A stretch of DNA of 17,859 nt from positions 1-17,859 of the forward strand of contig JAZRPK010000049.1 of assembly GCA_045649145.1 (NCBI GenBank). The letters run 5' to 3'. This document shows, one piece after another, positions 1 through 7,636 of this stretch; the stretch's first letter is position 1, and each line of letters begins with the position of its first letter. A program made the translations under genes and the position numbers. This DNA comes from HGM11525 sp045649145. Its GTDB lineage: Bacteria; Bacillota; Clostridia; UBA1381. A model generated the notes under the pieces. The model made no database searches, was not told the DNA's origin, and was given only the letters and a program-made list of their open reading frames with translations.

Positions 1-757
1 GGTTGAGCTGACATACCTTGAGCAGTTCCAAAAAGATAAGCGTAAGGCGCTTTTGGAGCCTTTGTTCAAAAAGGGAATTCCTTGCCTTGTAATAACACGG
101 GGAATGCAAGTCCCGCCCGAAATGACCGAGCTTGCAGAAGAGTATGACGTGACGCTCATTCGTACGGAGGAAACAACCTCTGCTTTTATCAGTGCGCTTA
201 TAAGCTACCTCAATGTGCAGATTGCGCCCAGAAAGACAAGGCACGGCGTTTTGGTTGAGGTTTACGGCGAGGGTATTTTAATCCTTGGCGAATCGGGCGT
301 CGGAAAGAGCGAGAATGCAATAGAGCTTTTGAAGAGAGGTCACCGTCTTGTAGCAGACGATGCCGTTGAGATAAAGAGGGTATCTTCGAGGACTTTAGTC
401 GGCTCTGCACCTGATATTATAAGGCATTTTGTAGAGCTTAGAGGCATAGGTATAATTGATGTTAAAGAGATTTTCGGTATGGGTGCTGTTAAGGATACCG
501 AAAGCATTGATATGATAATACACTTAGAGCACTGGGTAGAGGGCAAGCAATATGACAGACTCGGTATGGTTGATGAATACACCAATATTATGGGTATCAA
601 TGTTCCGAGCCTTACCGTACCGGTGCGACCGGGCAGAAACCTTGCTATCATAATCGAGGTTGCGGCTATGAACAACCGCCAAAAACGTATGGGCTACAAT
701 GCGGCAGTTGAGCTTAACAACCGCCTGATGCGTGAAATGCAGAAGAATATGGAATAG
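1..757 (+). CDS. hprK: HPr kinase/phosphorylase, 5'-truncated by window edge
   Basis: Bifunctional enzyme that phosphorylates and dephosphorylates a serine of the phosphocarrier HPr, setting carbon catabolite repression in Firmicutes. The reading frame is open from base 2 to the TAG at 755-757 (251 codons seen). The family is about 310 aa, so roughly 60 N-terminal residues lie outside the window. The Walker A loop GESGVGKS is at 287-310, followed by the paired Asp of VADDAVEI. The family signature around RGIGIIDVKEIFGMGAV and the C-terminal VPVRPGRNLAIIIEVAA segment are both present. The TTG at 53 is internal, because upstream codons (VELTYLEQF) continue the N-terminal domain. The next gene, murB, follows within 20-40 bases, suggesting one operon. 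No HPr gene is seen in the window. Identity is very secure. Confidence 0.97.
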   Translation, partial: VELTYLEQFQKDKRKALLEPLFKKGIPCLVITRGMQVPPEMTELAEEYDVTLIRTEETTSAFISALISYLNVQIAPRKTRHGVLVEVYGEGILILGESGVGKSENAIELLKRGHRLVADDAVEIKRVSSRTLVGSAPDIIRHFVELRGIGIIDVKEIFGMGAVKDTESIDMIIHLEHWVEGKQYDRLGMVDEYTNIMGINVPSLTVPVRPGRNLAIIIEVAAMNNRQKRMGYNAAVELNNRLMREMQKNME

Positions 758-793
758 TAATTCAGGAGAGAAATTTTGATTGGAGTAAATGCG

Positions 794-1672
794 ATGCTCA
801 GTAAAATTGCGGGTATGAAATATAACGAGCCTATGAGCCGGCACACGTCATTTCGTGTGGGAGGCAGTGCGGATTTCTTCTATGAGCCGACAGATACCGA
901 GGAGTTGATGGCAGTTTTATCAGCTGCGGAAGAAGCAGGTGTTGGTGTAACGGTTATAGGAAATGGCTCCAATCTGCTTGTTTTAGACGGCGGAATACGT
1001 GGTCTTGTGATAAAGATAGATAAAAAGTTTTCTAAAATAGAAACAGACGGCGAGTATATAACCGCCCAAAGCGGTGCACGTATGTCGCAGGTGGCAACAG
1101 CTGCTCTCGAGAGCGGTCTTGGCGGTTTTGAGTTTGCGCACGGGATACCGGGCACAATAGGCGGCGGTCTTTATATGAACGCAGGTGCTTACGGCGGCGA
1201 AATGAGGGACGTTGTCGAAAGTGCCGAATATCTGAAAGACGGCAAGCTGTTTATAATCAAAAACGAGGATATGAAGCTTTCCTACCGCAAGAGTGTATTT
1301 TCCGATATAGGCGCAATTATAACATCTGTGACGATAAAGCTAAACAAAGACAATAGGGAAAATATCCTTGCAAAAATGAACGATTTTAAGTCAAGGAGAG
1401 TTGAAAAACAGCCTTTGGAATTTGCATCTGCGGGGAGCACCTTTAAGAGACCTGAAGGATATTTTGCAGGTGCTTTAATTGAGGGCGCAGGACTTAAGGG
1501 CAAGAGCATAGGTGACGCAGAGGTTAGTAAAAAGCACGCAGGCTTTATAATTAACCGAGGCGGAGCTAAAGCGTCAGAGATTTTGGAGCTGATTGAATAT
1601 GTAAAGGCTGAGGTTTATAAAAATTCGGGCGTGATGTTAGAGCCTGAGGTAAAGATAATCGGCGAGCGATGA
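794..1672 (+). CDS. murB: UDP-N-acetylenolpyruvoylglucosamine reductase
   Basis: Cytoplasmic flavoenzyme that reduces UDP-GlcNAc-enolpyruvate to UDP-MurNAc with NADPH, the second committed step of peptidoglycan synthesis. Visible family features are HTSFRVGGSAD near the N-terminus, the FAD-binding GNGSNLLVLDGG and GIPGTIGGGLYMNAGAYGGE, the SYRKSVF segment, the catalytic serine region SAGSTFKRP, and the C-terminal glutamate in MLEPEVKIIG. Length is normal (292 aa from this start). The start is uncertain. ATG at 794 has GGAG at 782-785, but a TTG at 776 with AGGAGAG at 764-770 is also well placed and would give 298 aa. It follows hprK closely and precedes whiA, consistent with a shared transcript. 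Confidence 0.96.
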   Translation: MLSKIAGMKYNEPMSRHTSFRVGGSADFFYEPTDTEELMAVLSAAEEAGVGVTVIGNGSNLLVLDGGIRGLVIKIDKKFSKIETDGEYITAQSGARMSQVATAALESGLGGFEFAHGIPGTIGGGLYMNAGAYGGEMRDVVESAEYLKDGKLFIIKNEDMKLSYRKSVFSDIGAIITSVTIKLNKDNRENILAKMNDFKSRRVEKQPLEFASAGSTFKRPEGYFAGALIEGAGLKGKSIGDAEVSKKHAGFIINRGGAKASEILELIEYVKAEVYKNSGVMLEPEVKIIGER

Positions 1673-1718
1673 GGACAAATTGCCCGCTGTAACAAATTTA
1701 CGAAAGGAACACGGGAAG

Positions 1719-2591
1719 ATGTCTTTCTCAGCAGAGATTAAGGACAAGTTAACACAAGAGGCGGGAGAATGTGATTTTTGCACCTTGGCAAGACTGGCAG
1801 GGTTGATGCGTTTTGCGGCAAGCTTTGGCTCGGGTCGGGCGGTTATTTCAACAGAAAACAAGAAAATCGCCGACTACGCCGCATTGCTTATTAAGGAATG
1901 TCTTGGTATAAGTGTGGAGTATGAGTTCAATAATCAGTCCAAGCTGTACAAAAGCAGTTTAGAGGCGAATGATGAAGATGTTATATGCGCAGAGCTTATG
2001 GCTGATGAGAGTGCTAAAGTGCTGATGCCGTTTGCCTGCTGCAAGAGGGCATTTTTGGCAGGTGCGTTTTTGGGCGGAGGCTCGGTCAATGACCCGAAAA
2101 AAAGCTATCACCTTGAATTTGATACAAAACGAAAAGAATATGCCGAGGATGTGCTTTTTGCACTTGAAGAGGAGGGCATCAATGCAAAGCTCACCTCTCG
2201 AAAGGGCAGATATGTCGTATACGTAAAGGACTATGAGTCAATTGCGGCTGTGCTCGGATTAATCGGAGCAGGGTATGCGGCACTTGAGCTTTACAACATA
2301 TCTGTAGAAAAGGAAATCAGAAACGATGTAAACCGCCGTGTGAACTGTGATAATGCCAATCTTAACAAGCAGGCTCAGGCAGCGTCGAAACAGCTTCACG
2401 CAATAGCAAAGATAGAGAAGAAAATAGGACTTGGTGCACTTTCGGAGGTATTAAGGGAAATGGCAGAGATAAGACGTGCCTACCCCGAAGACAGCATAAA
2501 AGAGCTTGGAGAAAAGCTAAATCCGCCGATAGGAAAATCGGGTGTAAATCACCGCCTTAACAGGCTTATTGAAATAGCTGATGAATTGTAA
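1719..2591 (+). CDS. whiA: WhiA-family DNA-binding protein
   Basis: WhiA proteins combine a LAGLIDADG homing-endonuclease-like fold, without known nuclease activity, with a C-terminal helix-turn-helix. They control sporulation septation in Streptomyces and affect division and chromosome segregation in Bacillus. Here 290 aa, close to the usual 300-320. ATG at 1719 is chosen because MSFSAEIKDKLT matches the family N-terminus and AAGGA sits at 1704-1708; an in-frame TTG at 1680 only adds 13 unconserved residues. LAGLIDADG-like signatures are LARLAGLMRF (residues 24-32) and AFLAGAFLGGGSVNDP (111-126). The family block RNDVNRRVNCDNANLNK is at 201-217 and the HTH at about 258-285. It follows murB by 46 bases, with no rapZ or yvcK between. 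Confidence 0.95.
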   Translation: MSFSAEIKDKLTQEAGECDFCTLARLAGLMRFAASFGSGRAVISTENKKIADYAALLIKECLGISVEYEFNNQSKLYKSSLEANDEDVICAELMADESAKVLMPFACCKRAFLAGAFLGGGSVNDPKKSYHLEFDTKRKEYAEDVLFALEEEGINAKLTSRKGRYVVYVKDYESIAAVLGLIGAGYAALELYNISVEKEIRNDVNRRVNCDNANLNKQAQAASKQLHAIAKIEKKIGLGALSEVLREMAEIRRAYPEDSIKELGEKLNPPIGKSGVNHRLNRLIEIADEL

Positions 2592-2618
2592 AATAACCCT
2601 TTATGAGCGGAAAGGAAT

Positions 2619-2705
2619 ATGTATATAACTTTAATAAGAGTTCCCGAAGGTAAAGTTCAGGGGAAACTGTTAAGCTATAAAACAAACGAGGAGGTTACAA
2701 AGTGA
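2619..2705 (+). CDS. possible 28-codon small ORF overlapping the dnaE start
   Basis: In the 110-base gap between whiA and dnaE an ATG at 2619 opens 28 codons ending in TGA at 2703-2705, which overlaps the dnaE GTG (GTGA overlap, as in translational coupling). AAAGGA lies at 2611-2616, only 2 bases before the ATG, which is too close for good initiation. The peptide begins MYITLIRVPEGK and matches no family I recognise. An imperfect hairpin (about 2639-2666) sits inside it. It may be chance, or a leader coupled to dnaE; I do not assign a function. Confidence 0.17.
   Translation: MYITLIRVPEGKVQGKLLSYKTNEEVTK
2689..2694 (+). promoter_or_regulatory. strong Shine-Dalgarno fixing the GTG start of dnaE
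   Basis: AGGAGG, 7 bases before the GTG at 2702. It decides the non-ATG start of dnaE, whose protein then begins directly with the conserved FAHLHTHTEFS segment. Confidence 0.85.
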
Positions 2706-5700
2706 GCTTTGCACATCTTCATACACATACAGAGTTTAGTCTCTTGGACGGCGCAGTCAGTATAAAAAAGCTGATAGCACGTGTTAAGGCACTCGGTATG
2801 GAAAGCGTAGCAATAACCGACCACGGCAATATGTACGGAGTGGTTGACTTTTACCGCGAGGCAAAGGCGGCGGGCATACACCCCGTTATAGGCTGTGAGG
2901 TTTATGTTGCGCCGGGCAGCAGATTTGATAAGACTAAGGACGATGATAAGTACTATCATCTTGTTTTGCTGTGCGAGAATATGACAGGCTACAAAAACCT
3001 CATAAAAATGGTTTCGGCAGGCTTTACCGAGGGCTTTTATTATAAGCCGAGAATAGATTTTGAGCTTTTGAAGGAGCATTCAAAGGGACTTATTGCACTT
3101 TCTGCCTGTCTGGCGGGTGAGTTGCCAAGGGCGATGGTTTCTGACGATTATGACAAGGCAAAGGAAATTGCACAAACATATATTGATATATTTGGCAAGG
3201 ATAATTATTTTATAGAAATTCAGGACCACGGTATAGCCGAGCAAAAGAGGATAAATCCTAAGCTTGTAAAATTGGCAGAAGAACTGGGAGTAGGCCTTGT
3301 TGCGACCAATGATATACATTACGCAACCAGAGATGATGCGAAATATCAGGATGTTTTGATGTGCATACAGATGCGCCGCACGGTTGATGAGCCGGACAGA
3401 ATGAAATTTGAAACGGACGAGTTTTATATAAAATCACAGGAGGAGATGGAAAGCTTATTTTCCTACGCACCCGAAGCAATAGAAAACACCGGCAAAATAG
3501 CCGCAAGATGCAAGGTGGATTTTGACTTTAACACCAGACACTTGCCCGAATATGATGTGCCCGACGGCAAGACGGCATTCCGGTATCTTGAGGAATTGTG
3601 CGTCAAGGGTCTCCATCAAAGATACAAAGAGGTTACACCCGAGCTGGAGGAAAGGCTTTCTTATGAGCTATCGGTTATAAATAAAATGGGCTTTGTTGAT
3701 TATTTCCTTATCGTATGGGATTTTATCAACTTTGCCAAAACGCACGATGTTATGGTTGGACCGGGCAGAGGCTCGGCGGCGGGCAGTATTGTCAGCTATG
3801 TGCTTAAAATTACCGATATTGACCCTATTCGCTATTCGCTTATTTTCGAGCGTTTCTTAAACCCTGAGCGAGTGTCGATGCCTGATATTGATATAGACTT
3901 TGAGCCGGAGGGCAGACAAAAGGTTATAAACTATGTAATTGAAAAATACGGCGCCGAGAATGTTGCGCAGATTATCACCTTCGGTACTATGAAGGCGAAG
4001 CTGGCGGTGCGTGATGTGGGCAGAGCGCTTAATATAAGCTATGCCGATACCGACCGTGTTGCAAAGCTTATCCCTAATGAGCTTGGAATTACCATAGATA
4101 AGGCACTTGAAATTTCCAAAGAGCTTAAAGCTCTTTATGACAGTGACGAGAGGGTAAGGGAGCTTATAGACACCTCAAGAGCAATTGAGGGTATGGCAAG
4201 ACATTCGGGCACGCACGCAGCAGGCGTGGTTATTACAAAAGAGCCGATTGTTGAATATGTGCCCCTGCAGACAAATGAAGATGTTATCACCACTCAGTTT
4301 GTAAAGGATACAATCGAGAGTCTGGGACTTCTTAAAATGGACTTTCTCGGACTTAAAAATCTTACCATAATAGAAAATGCGGTTAAAATTATCGAGAAAA
4401 CACGTGGAATAAAAATTGACATAAGCAATCTCGATTATGATATAAAAGAGGTATACGAGAATATTTCCACCGGTAATACCGATGGTGTTTTTCAGATAGA
4501 AAGTGCAGGAATGAAGGCGTTTATGCAGGAGTTAAAGCCTACTTGTCTGGAAGATATTATTGCGGGAATTGCACTCTACCGTCCCGGTCCGATGGATTCG
4601 ATACCTAAGTATGTGTACAACAAATCACATCCTGAAGAAGTAAAATATAAGCATCCGCTATTAGAACCTATTCTTGATGTTACATACGGCTGTATGGTAT
4701 ATCAGGAGCAGGTTATGCAGATTGTGCGTGATATGGCAGGCTATTCCCTTGGCAGTGCAGATATGCTCCGCCGTGTTATCAGCAAGAAAAAAGCGGATAA
4801 AATGGAGATAGAGCGTAAAAACTTTATCTACGGAAAACAAAACGAAAACGGCGAATGGGAGATAGAAGGCTGTATCAACCGTGGTATTGAAGAAAGCGTT
4901 GCGACAGACATCTTTAATGAGATGAGTGACTTTGCAAACTATGCCTTTAACAAGTCCCATGCGGCAGCATATGCGTATCTTACTTATCAGACGGCATATC
5001 TTAAAACCTTTTATCCTGTGGAGTTTATGGCGTCGCTTATATCCTCTGCCGATAATACCGACAAGATAAACGGCTATCTTGTCAATTGTGCCGAGCTTGG
5101 TATCAAAAAGCTGCCGCCTGATATAAATGCCAGCGAGGACAGCTTTACCGTGGAAGACGGAGCAATTCGCTTTGGGCTCTCGGCTGTAAAAAATGTGGGC
5201 AAGGGCTTTATCAGGGCGGTTGTTGCCGAACGCGTAGAAAATGGAAAATTTGCCGACTTTTTTGACTTTGTGTCAAGAATGGCGGACAAGGAGCTTAATA
5301 AGCGTGCGATAGAAGGCCTTATAATGTGCGGAGCGTTTGACTCTACCGGTGCAAAAAGGTCGCAGCTTATGCAAATTTTTGAAAGTGTTATAGACGGCGA
5401 AACAAGAGACAAGAGAAGCAGCCTATCTGGTCAGCTTTCACTCTTTGACGAGCCTGAGCTTGTGGAAGAAAAAGGCACAATTGAGCTTCCGCAAATAGAA
5501 GAATTTGAGAAGAAACAATTGCTTAATATGGAAAAGGCGTCGGTCGGGATGTATCTTTCAGGACATCCGATGGAGGAATATCAGTCGGCTGCTGCTAAAA
5601 TTTGCGGTGGTGTAAATATTGGTAAAATCCTCTCTGCTGCAGAAAAGGACGACGAGGGTAATACTGCCCTTTCGGAAATTTCTGACGGACAAAGAGTCAC

Positions 5701-6214
5701 CGTTGCCGGAATAATAACTGCACGTAAGGACAAAACTACAAAAAGCAACCGCCGTATGACATTTTTGAGACTTGAGGATTTGTACGGCGGGATTGAGGTT
5801 TTGGTATTTCCTAAAATATATGACAACCTATCACATATGCTTGTTGAGGAGGAAATGATTGCGGCAGTTTGTAACGTAAGCTTGCGTGAGGAGGAAGAGC
5901 CTAAGCTCTTACTTGAGGAGGCATATAAGCTAAAAGATTATATGTCCCTTAAAAGACAAACAAATCCTGAACCTGCAAGCAAAAATCTCGACGGCAAAAA
6001 GCTGTTTATCAAAATGGGGACACAAAATAAAGAGGTCATGGAGCGTGTGCTTGATGTTCTTAAGAAGTACACTGGAGATACGCCTGTGGTACTCTATATT
6101 GCCGACAGCAAAAAGCGTCTTTGTGTTCCTGAAAGCTATTTTGTCAATGCTGATTTCGGGCTATTGGAAGAACTTTTTGCGATGTTTGGCCAGGATAATG
6201 TAAAATTGTATTAA
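2702..6214 (+). CDS. dnaE: DNA polymerase III alpha subunit (DnaE type)
   Basis: Replicative-type C-family polymerase, 1170 aa, the size of classic DnaE (about 1160). The N-terminal PHP domain (about 1-210) keeps apparent metal ligands H7, H9, D16, H41, E66, H86, C136, D204 and H206. The palm has GPGRGSAAGS and PDIDIDF (394-400), which holds two catalytic Asp, with the third at D547 in MDFLGLKNLT. The fingers follow, then a helix-hairpin-helix-type segment (about 800-905), a beta-clamp-binding motif QLSLF (911-915) and an OB fold (about 996-1070). In Firmicutes the leading-strand enzyme is usually PolC and DnaE acts in lagging-strand or accessory synthesis; which applies here cannot be told. 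The GTG start has AGGAGG 7 bases upstream. Confidence 0.98.
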   Translation: MSFAHLHTHTEFSLLDGAVSIKKLIARVKALGMESVAITDHGNMYGVVDFYREAKAAGIHPVIGCEVYVAPGSRFDKTKDDDKYYHLVLLCENMTGYKNLIKMVSAGFTEGFYYKPRIDFELLKEHSKGLIALSACLAGELPRAMVSDDYDKAKEIAQTYIDIFGKDNYFIEIQDHGIAEQKRINPKLVKLAEELGVGLVATNDIHYATRDDAKYQDVLMCIQMRRTVDEPDRMKFETDEFYIKSQEEMESLFSYAPEAIENTGKIAARCKVDFDFNTRHLPEYDVPDGKTAFRYLEELCVKGLHQRYKEVTPELEERLSYELSVINKMGFVDYFLIVWDFINFAKTHDVMVGPGRGSAAGSIVSYVLKITDIDPIRYSLIFERFLNPERVSMPDIDIDFEPEGRQKVINYVIEKYGAENVAQIITFGTMKAKLAVRDVGRALNISYADTDRVAKLIPNELGITIDKALEISKELKALYDSDERVRELIDTSRAIEGMARHSGTHAAGVVITKEPIVEYVPLQTNEDVITTQFVKDTIESLGLLKMDFLGLKNLTIIENAVKIIEKTRGIKIDISNLDYDIKEVYENISTGNTDGVFQIESAGMKAFMQELKPTCLEDIIAGIALYRPGPMDSIPKYVYNKSHPEEVKYKHPLLEPILDVTYGCMVYQEQVMQIVRDMAGYSLGSADMLRRVISKKKADKMEIERKNFIYGKQNENGEWEIEGCINRGIEESVATDIFNEMSDFANYAFNKSHAAAYAYLTYQTAYLKTFYPVEFMASLISSADNTDKINGYLVNCAELGIKKLPPDINASEDSFTVEDGAIRFGLSAVKNVGKGFIRAVVAERVENGKFADFFDFVSRMADKELNKRAIEGLIMCGAFDSTGAKRSQLMQIFESVIDGETRDKRSSLSGQLSLFDEPELVEEKGTIELPQIEEFEKKQLLNMEKASVGMYLSGHPMEEYQSAAAKICGGVNIGKILSAAEKDDEGNTALSEISDGQRVTVAGIITARKDKTTKSNRRMTFLRLEDLYGGIEVLVFPKIYDNLSHMLVEEEMIAAVCNVSLREEEEPKLLLEEAYKLKDYMSLKRQTNPEPASKNLDGKKLFIKMGTQNKEVMERVLDVLKKYTGDTPVVLYIADSKKRLCVPESYFVNADFGLLEELFAMFGQDNVKLY

Positions 6215-6224
6215 TATTTAGTGA

Positions 6225-6241
6225 AAATAATGTAATTATTT
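6225..6241. repeat. AT-only palindrome upstream of the pfkA-unit promoter
   Basis: Perfect inverted repeat AAATAAT-gta-ATTATTT directly after dnaE. It is too AT-rich to be a convincing terminator. It shares the AATAAT/ATTATT half-site with the palindrome at 6297-6313, so both could be binding sites of one regulator; this is inference. Confidence 0.4.
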
Positions 6242-6254
6242 GTATGAAATGATA

Positions 6255-6293
6255 TTGAAATTTTTGACAATTTATTGTACAATATAGTAAAAT
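6255..6293 (+). promoter_or_regulatory. putative sigma-A promoter(s) for the pfkA-pyk unit
   Basis: Two overlapping candidates. TTGAAA (6255-6260) and TACAAT (6278-6283) are separated by exactly 17 bases. TTGACA (6264-6269) and TAAAAT (6288-6293) are separated by 18. The region is very AT-rich, sits between dnaE and the next gene, and is followed by a palindrome near the expected transcription start. Either or both may be used. Confidence 0.6.
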
Positions 6294-6296
6294 GGG

Positions 6297-6313
6297 TTAT
6301 TATTGAATAATAA
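6297..6313. repeat. 17-base palindrome at the expected transcription start
   Basis: TTATTATT-g-AATAATAA is a perfect 8+8 inverted repeat around a single G, just downstream of both candidate -10 boxes. Its position suits a repressor operator. The 7-1-7 style layout recalls Fur-family boxes, but the sequence is not their consensus. AT-rich palindromes also arise by chance. Confidence 0.4.
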
Positions 6314-6361
6314 AGGAAATTCTTTGTGCCACGCGGGCAGGAAGGCAGGGGTAAGCAGATT

Positions 6362-6559
6362 ATGTGGACAGTTGTCTATCTGGCAAATAGCACAGAAGTG
6401 AAAAATAATATATGCACACTTTTAGACAGTAACGGTATTATCAATCGTGTACACACGATTACGCCCACTGAGGAAGGTGTTGAGATATGCTACGATGTAC
6501 TTGTGCCTGCGGCAGAGGTAAGCGCCGCACACGCACTTATACTTGATGAAGAATTGTGA
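6362..6559 (+). CDS. small conserved-type protein, possibly DUF2007-like
   Basis: A 65-aa soluble protein starting MWTVVYLANS, with a predicted ferredoxin-like beta-alpha-beta pattern and an acidic C-terminus ending in LILDEEL. It has no Cys cluster, signal peptide or membrane segment. Small proteins beginning with a similar WTVVY segment occur next to dnaE, accA or pfkA in other Clostridia. They resemble the 'putative signal transducing protein' family (DUF2007), whose function is unclear. ATG at 6362 is preferred, with AGGGG at 6347-6351. A GTG at 6326 with AAAGG at 6312-6316 would add 12 residues (MPRGQEGRGKQI) that look like leader DNA rather than protein. It lies 21 bases before pfkA and is the first gene after the promoter region, so it is probably cotranscribed with pfkA. 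I assign no function. Confidence 0.75.
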   Translation: MWTVVYLANSTEVKNNICTLLDSNGIINRVHTITPTEEGVEICYDVLVPAAEVSAAHALILDEEL

Positions 6560-6580
6560 TTGAAAGGAACGGACAGCATA

Positions 6581-7561
6581 ATGAATAGAGAAGTCAGAAA
6601 GATTGGCGTTCTAACCAGTGGCGGTGATGCGCCCGGTATGAATGCGGCAGTCAGAGCTGTTGTAAGAACGGGCAATTATAACGGTCTTAAGGTATACGGT
6701 GTTAAAAGAGGTTATAATGGTCTTATAAATGGTGATTTTATAGAAATGGGACCAAGAAGCGTTTCGGATATTCTCCAAAAGGGCGGAACGGTTCTTCAGA
6801 CTGCGAGATGTCTTGAGTTTAAGGAGCCGGCAGGTGTTAAAAGAGCTTACGAGGTGGCTAAAAATTTTGGCCTTGACGGACTTATAGTAATAGGCGGTGA
6901 CGGCTCTTTTAGGGGTGCACGTGACCTTTCCCGTATTGGTCTTCCGACAATTGCAATGCCCGGAACGATTGACAATGATATTGACTGCAGTGAATATACC
7001 ATAGGCTATGACACCTGTCTTAATACTGTAATTGATGCAGTGGATAAGATACGTGACACATCATCATCTCACGAGAGATGTTCTGTTATCGAGGTTATGG
7101 GCAGAGGCGCAGGATATATTGCCATCAATGCAGGAATTGCCTGCGGAGCGGAGGTTGTTCTTATCCCCGAAAGAGAATATGACTTTGACAAAGACGTTTT
7201 AGGTCCTATTCTTGAGGGTAAATCCCGAGGCAGACGTCAGTGCATAGTTATTGTTGCCGAAGGCGTAAAAGGTATGAGTGTAATCGAAATGGCTAAAGAG
7301 ATTGAGGCTAAAACAGGTATCGAATCCCGTGCCACAATTCTTGGACATACCCAGCGTGGAGGCTCACCGTCTGCACGTGACCGTATTATTGCGAGCGAGA
7401 TGGGTGTTAAATGCGTAGAACTGCTTTTAGAGGGCAAGTCTAACAGAATTGTTTGTATGCAAAACAATAAAATACTCGATGTTGACATCGAAGAAGGTCT
7501 GGCAATGAAAAAGAATCTTCCTGATGACATAATTTCCGTCATTAAGAAGCTTGCCACTTGA
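6581..7561 (+). CDS. pfkA: 6-phosphofructokinase, ATP-dependent
   Basis: Converts fructose 6-phosphate and ATP to fructose 1,6-bisphosphate, the committed step of glycolysis. 326 aa, like the bacterial PfkA (about 320). Motifs are GGDAPGMNA (14-22), GGDGSFRGA (105-113), the catalytic TIDND (129-133), the substrate-binding GYDTCLNT, the MGRGAGYIA loop and GHTQRGGSPSARDR (255-268). Gly at 108 and 128, the positions equivalent to E. coli 104 and 124, are the ATP-type signature; pyrophosphate-dependent enzymes carry Asp and Lys there. The start is ATG at 6581; an in-frame TTG at 6560 lies upstream of the AAAGGA (6563-6568) and is rejected. It is followed by a hairpin and pyk, so two key glycolytic control enzymes are made from one locus. 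Confidence 0.98.
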   Translation: MNREVRKIGVLTSGGDAPGMNAAVRAVVRTGNYNGLKVYGVKRGYNGLINGDFIEMGPRSVSDILQKGGTVLQTARCLEFKEPAGVKRAYEVAKNFGLDGLIVIGGDGSFRGARDLSRIGLPTIAMPGTIDNDIDCSEYTIGYDTCLNTVIDAVDKIRDTSSSHERCSVIEVMGRGAGYIAINAGIACGAEVVLIPEREYDFDKDVLGPILEGKSRGRRQCIVIVAEGVKGMSVIEMAKEIEAKTGIESRATILGHTQRGGSPSARDRIIASEMGVKCVELLLEGKSNRIVCMQNNKILDVDIEEGLAMKKNLPDDIISVIKKLAT

Positions 7562-7567
7562 TGTGTT

Positions 7568-7596
7568 AGGGTTGCGCTTGAGTAAAGTGCAACCCT
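7568..7596 (+). terminator. hairpin between pfkA and pyk (weak terminator, attenuator or processing site)
   Basis: A 12-bp stem, AGGGTTGCGCTT with AAGTGCAACCCT (one G-T wobble), around a 5-base loop GAGTA, starting 7 bases after the pfkA stop. The T tract after it is short and interrupted (TATTTAT), so termination may be partial. It could protect the upstream mRNA or set the pfkA:pyk ratio. Confidence 0.65.
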
Positions 7597-7636
7597 TATT
7601 TATGACAATGATTTAACAATGAAAGGATACATCAAA

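Noticed and set aside
2603..2653. 16-codon ORF in the whiA-dnaE gap
   Set aside because: It is very short, in a different frame from the 28-codon ORF, has no ribosome binding site, and ends without coupling to dnaE.
6225..6241. Intrinsic terminator after dnaE
   Set aside because: The stem is AT-only and 7 bp with no T tract after it, so it was listed as a palindrome instead.
6581..7561. Pyrophosphate-dependent phosphofructokinase
   Set aside because: The positions that carry Asp and Lys in PPi-dependent enzymes are Gly108 and Gly128 here, the ATP-type pattern.
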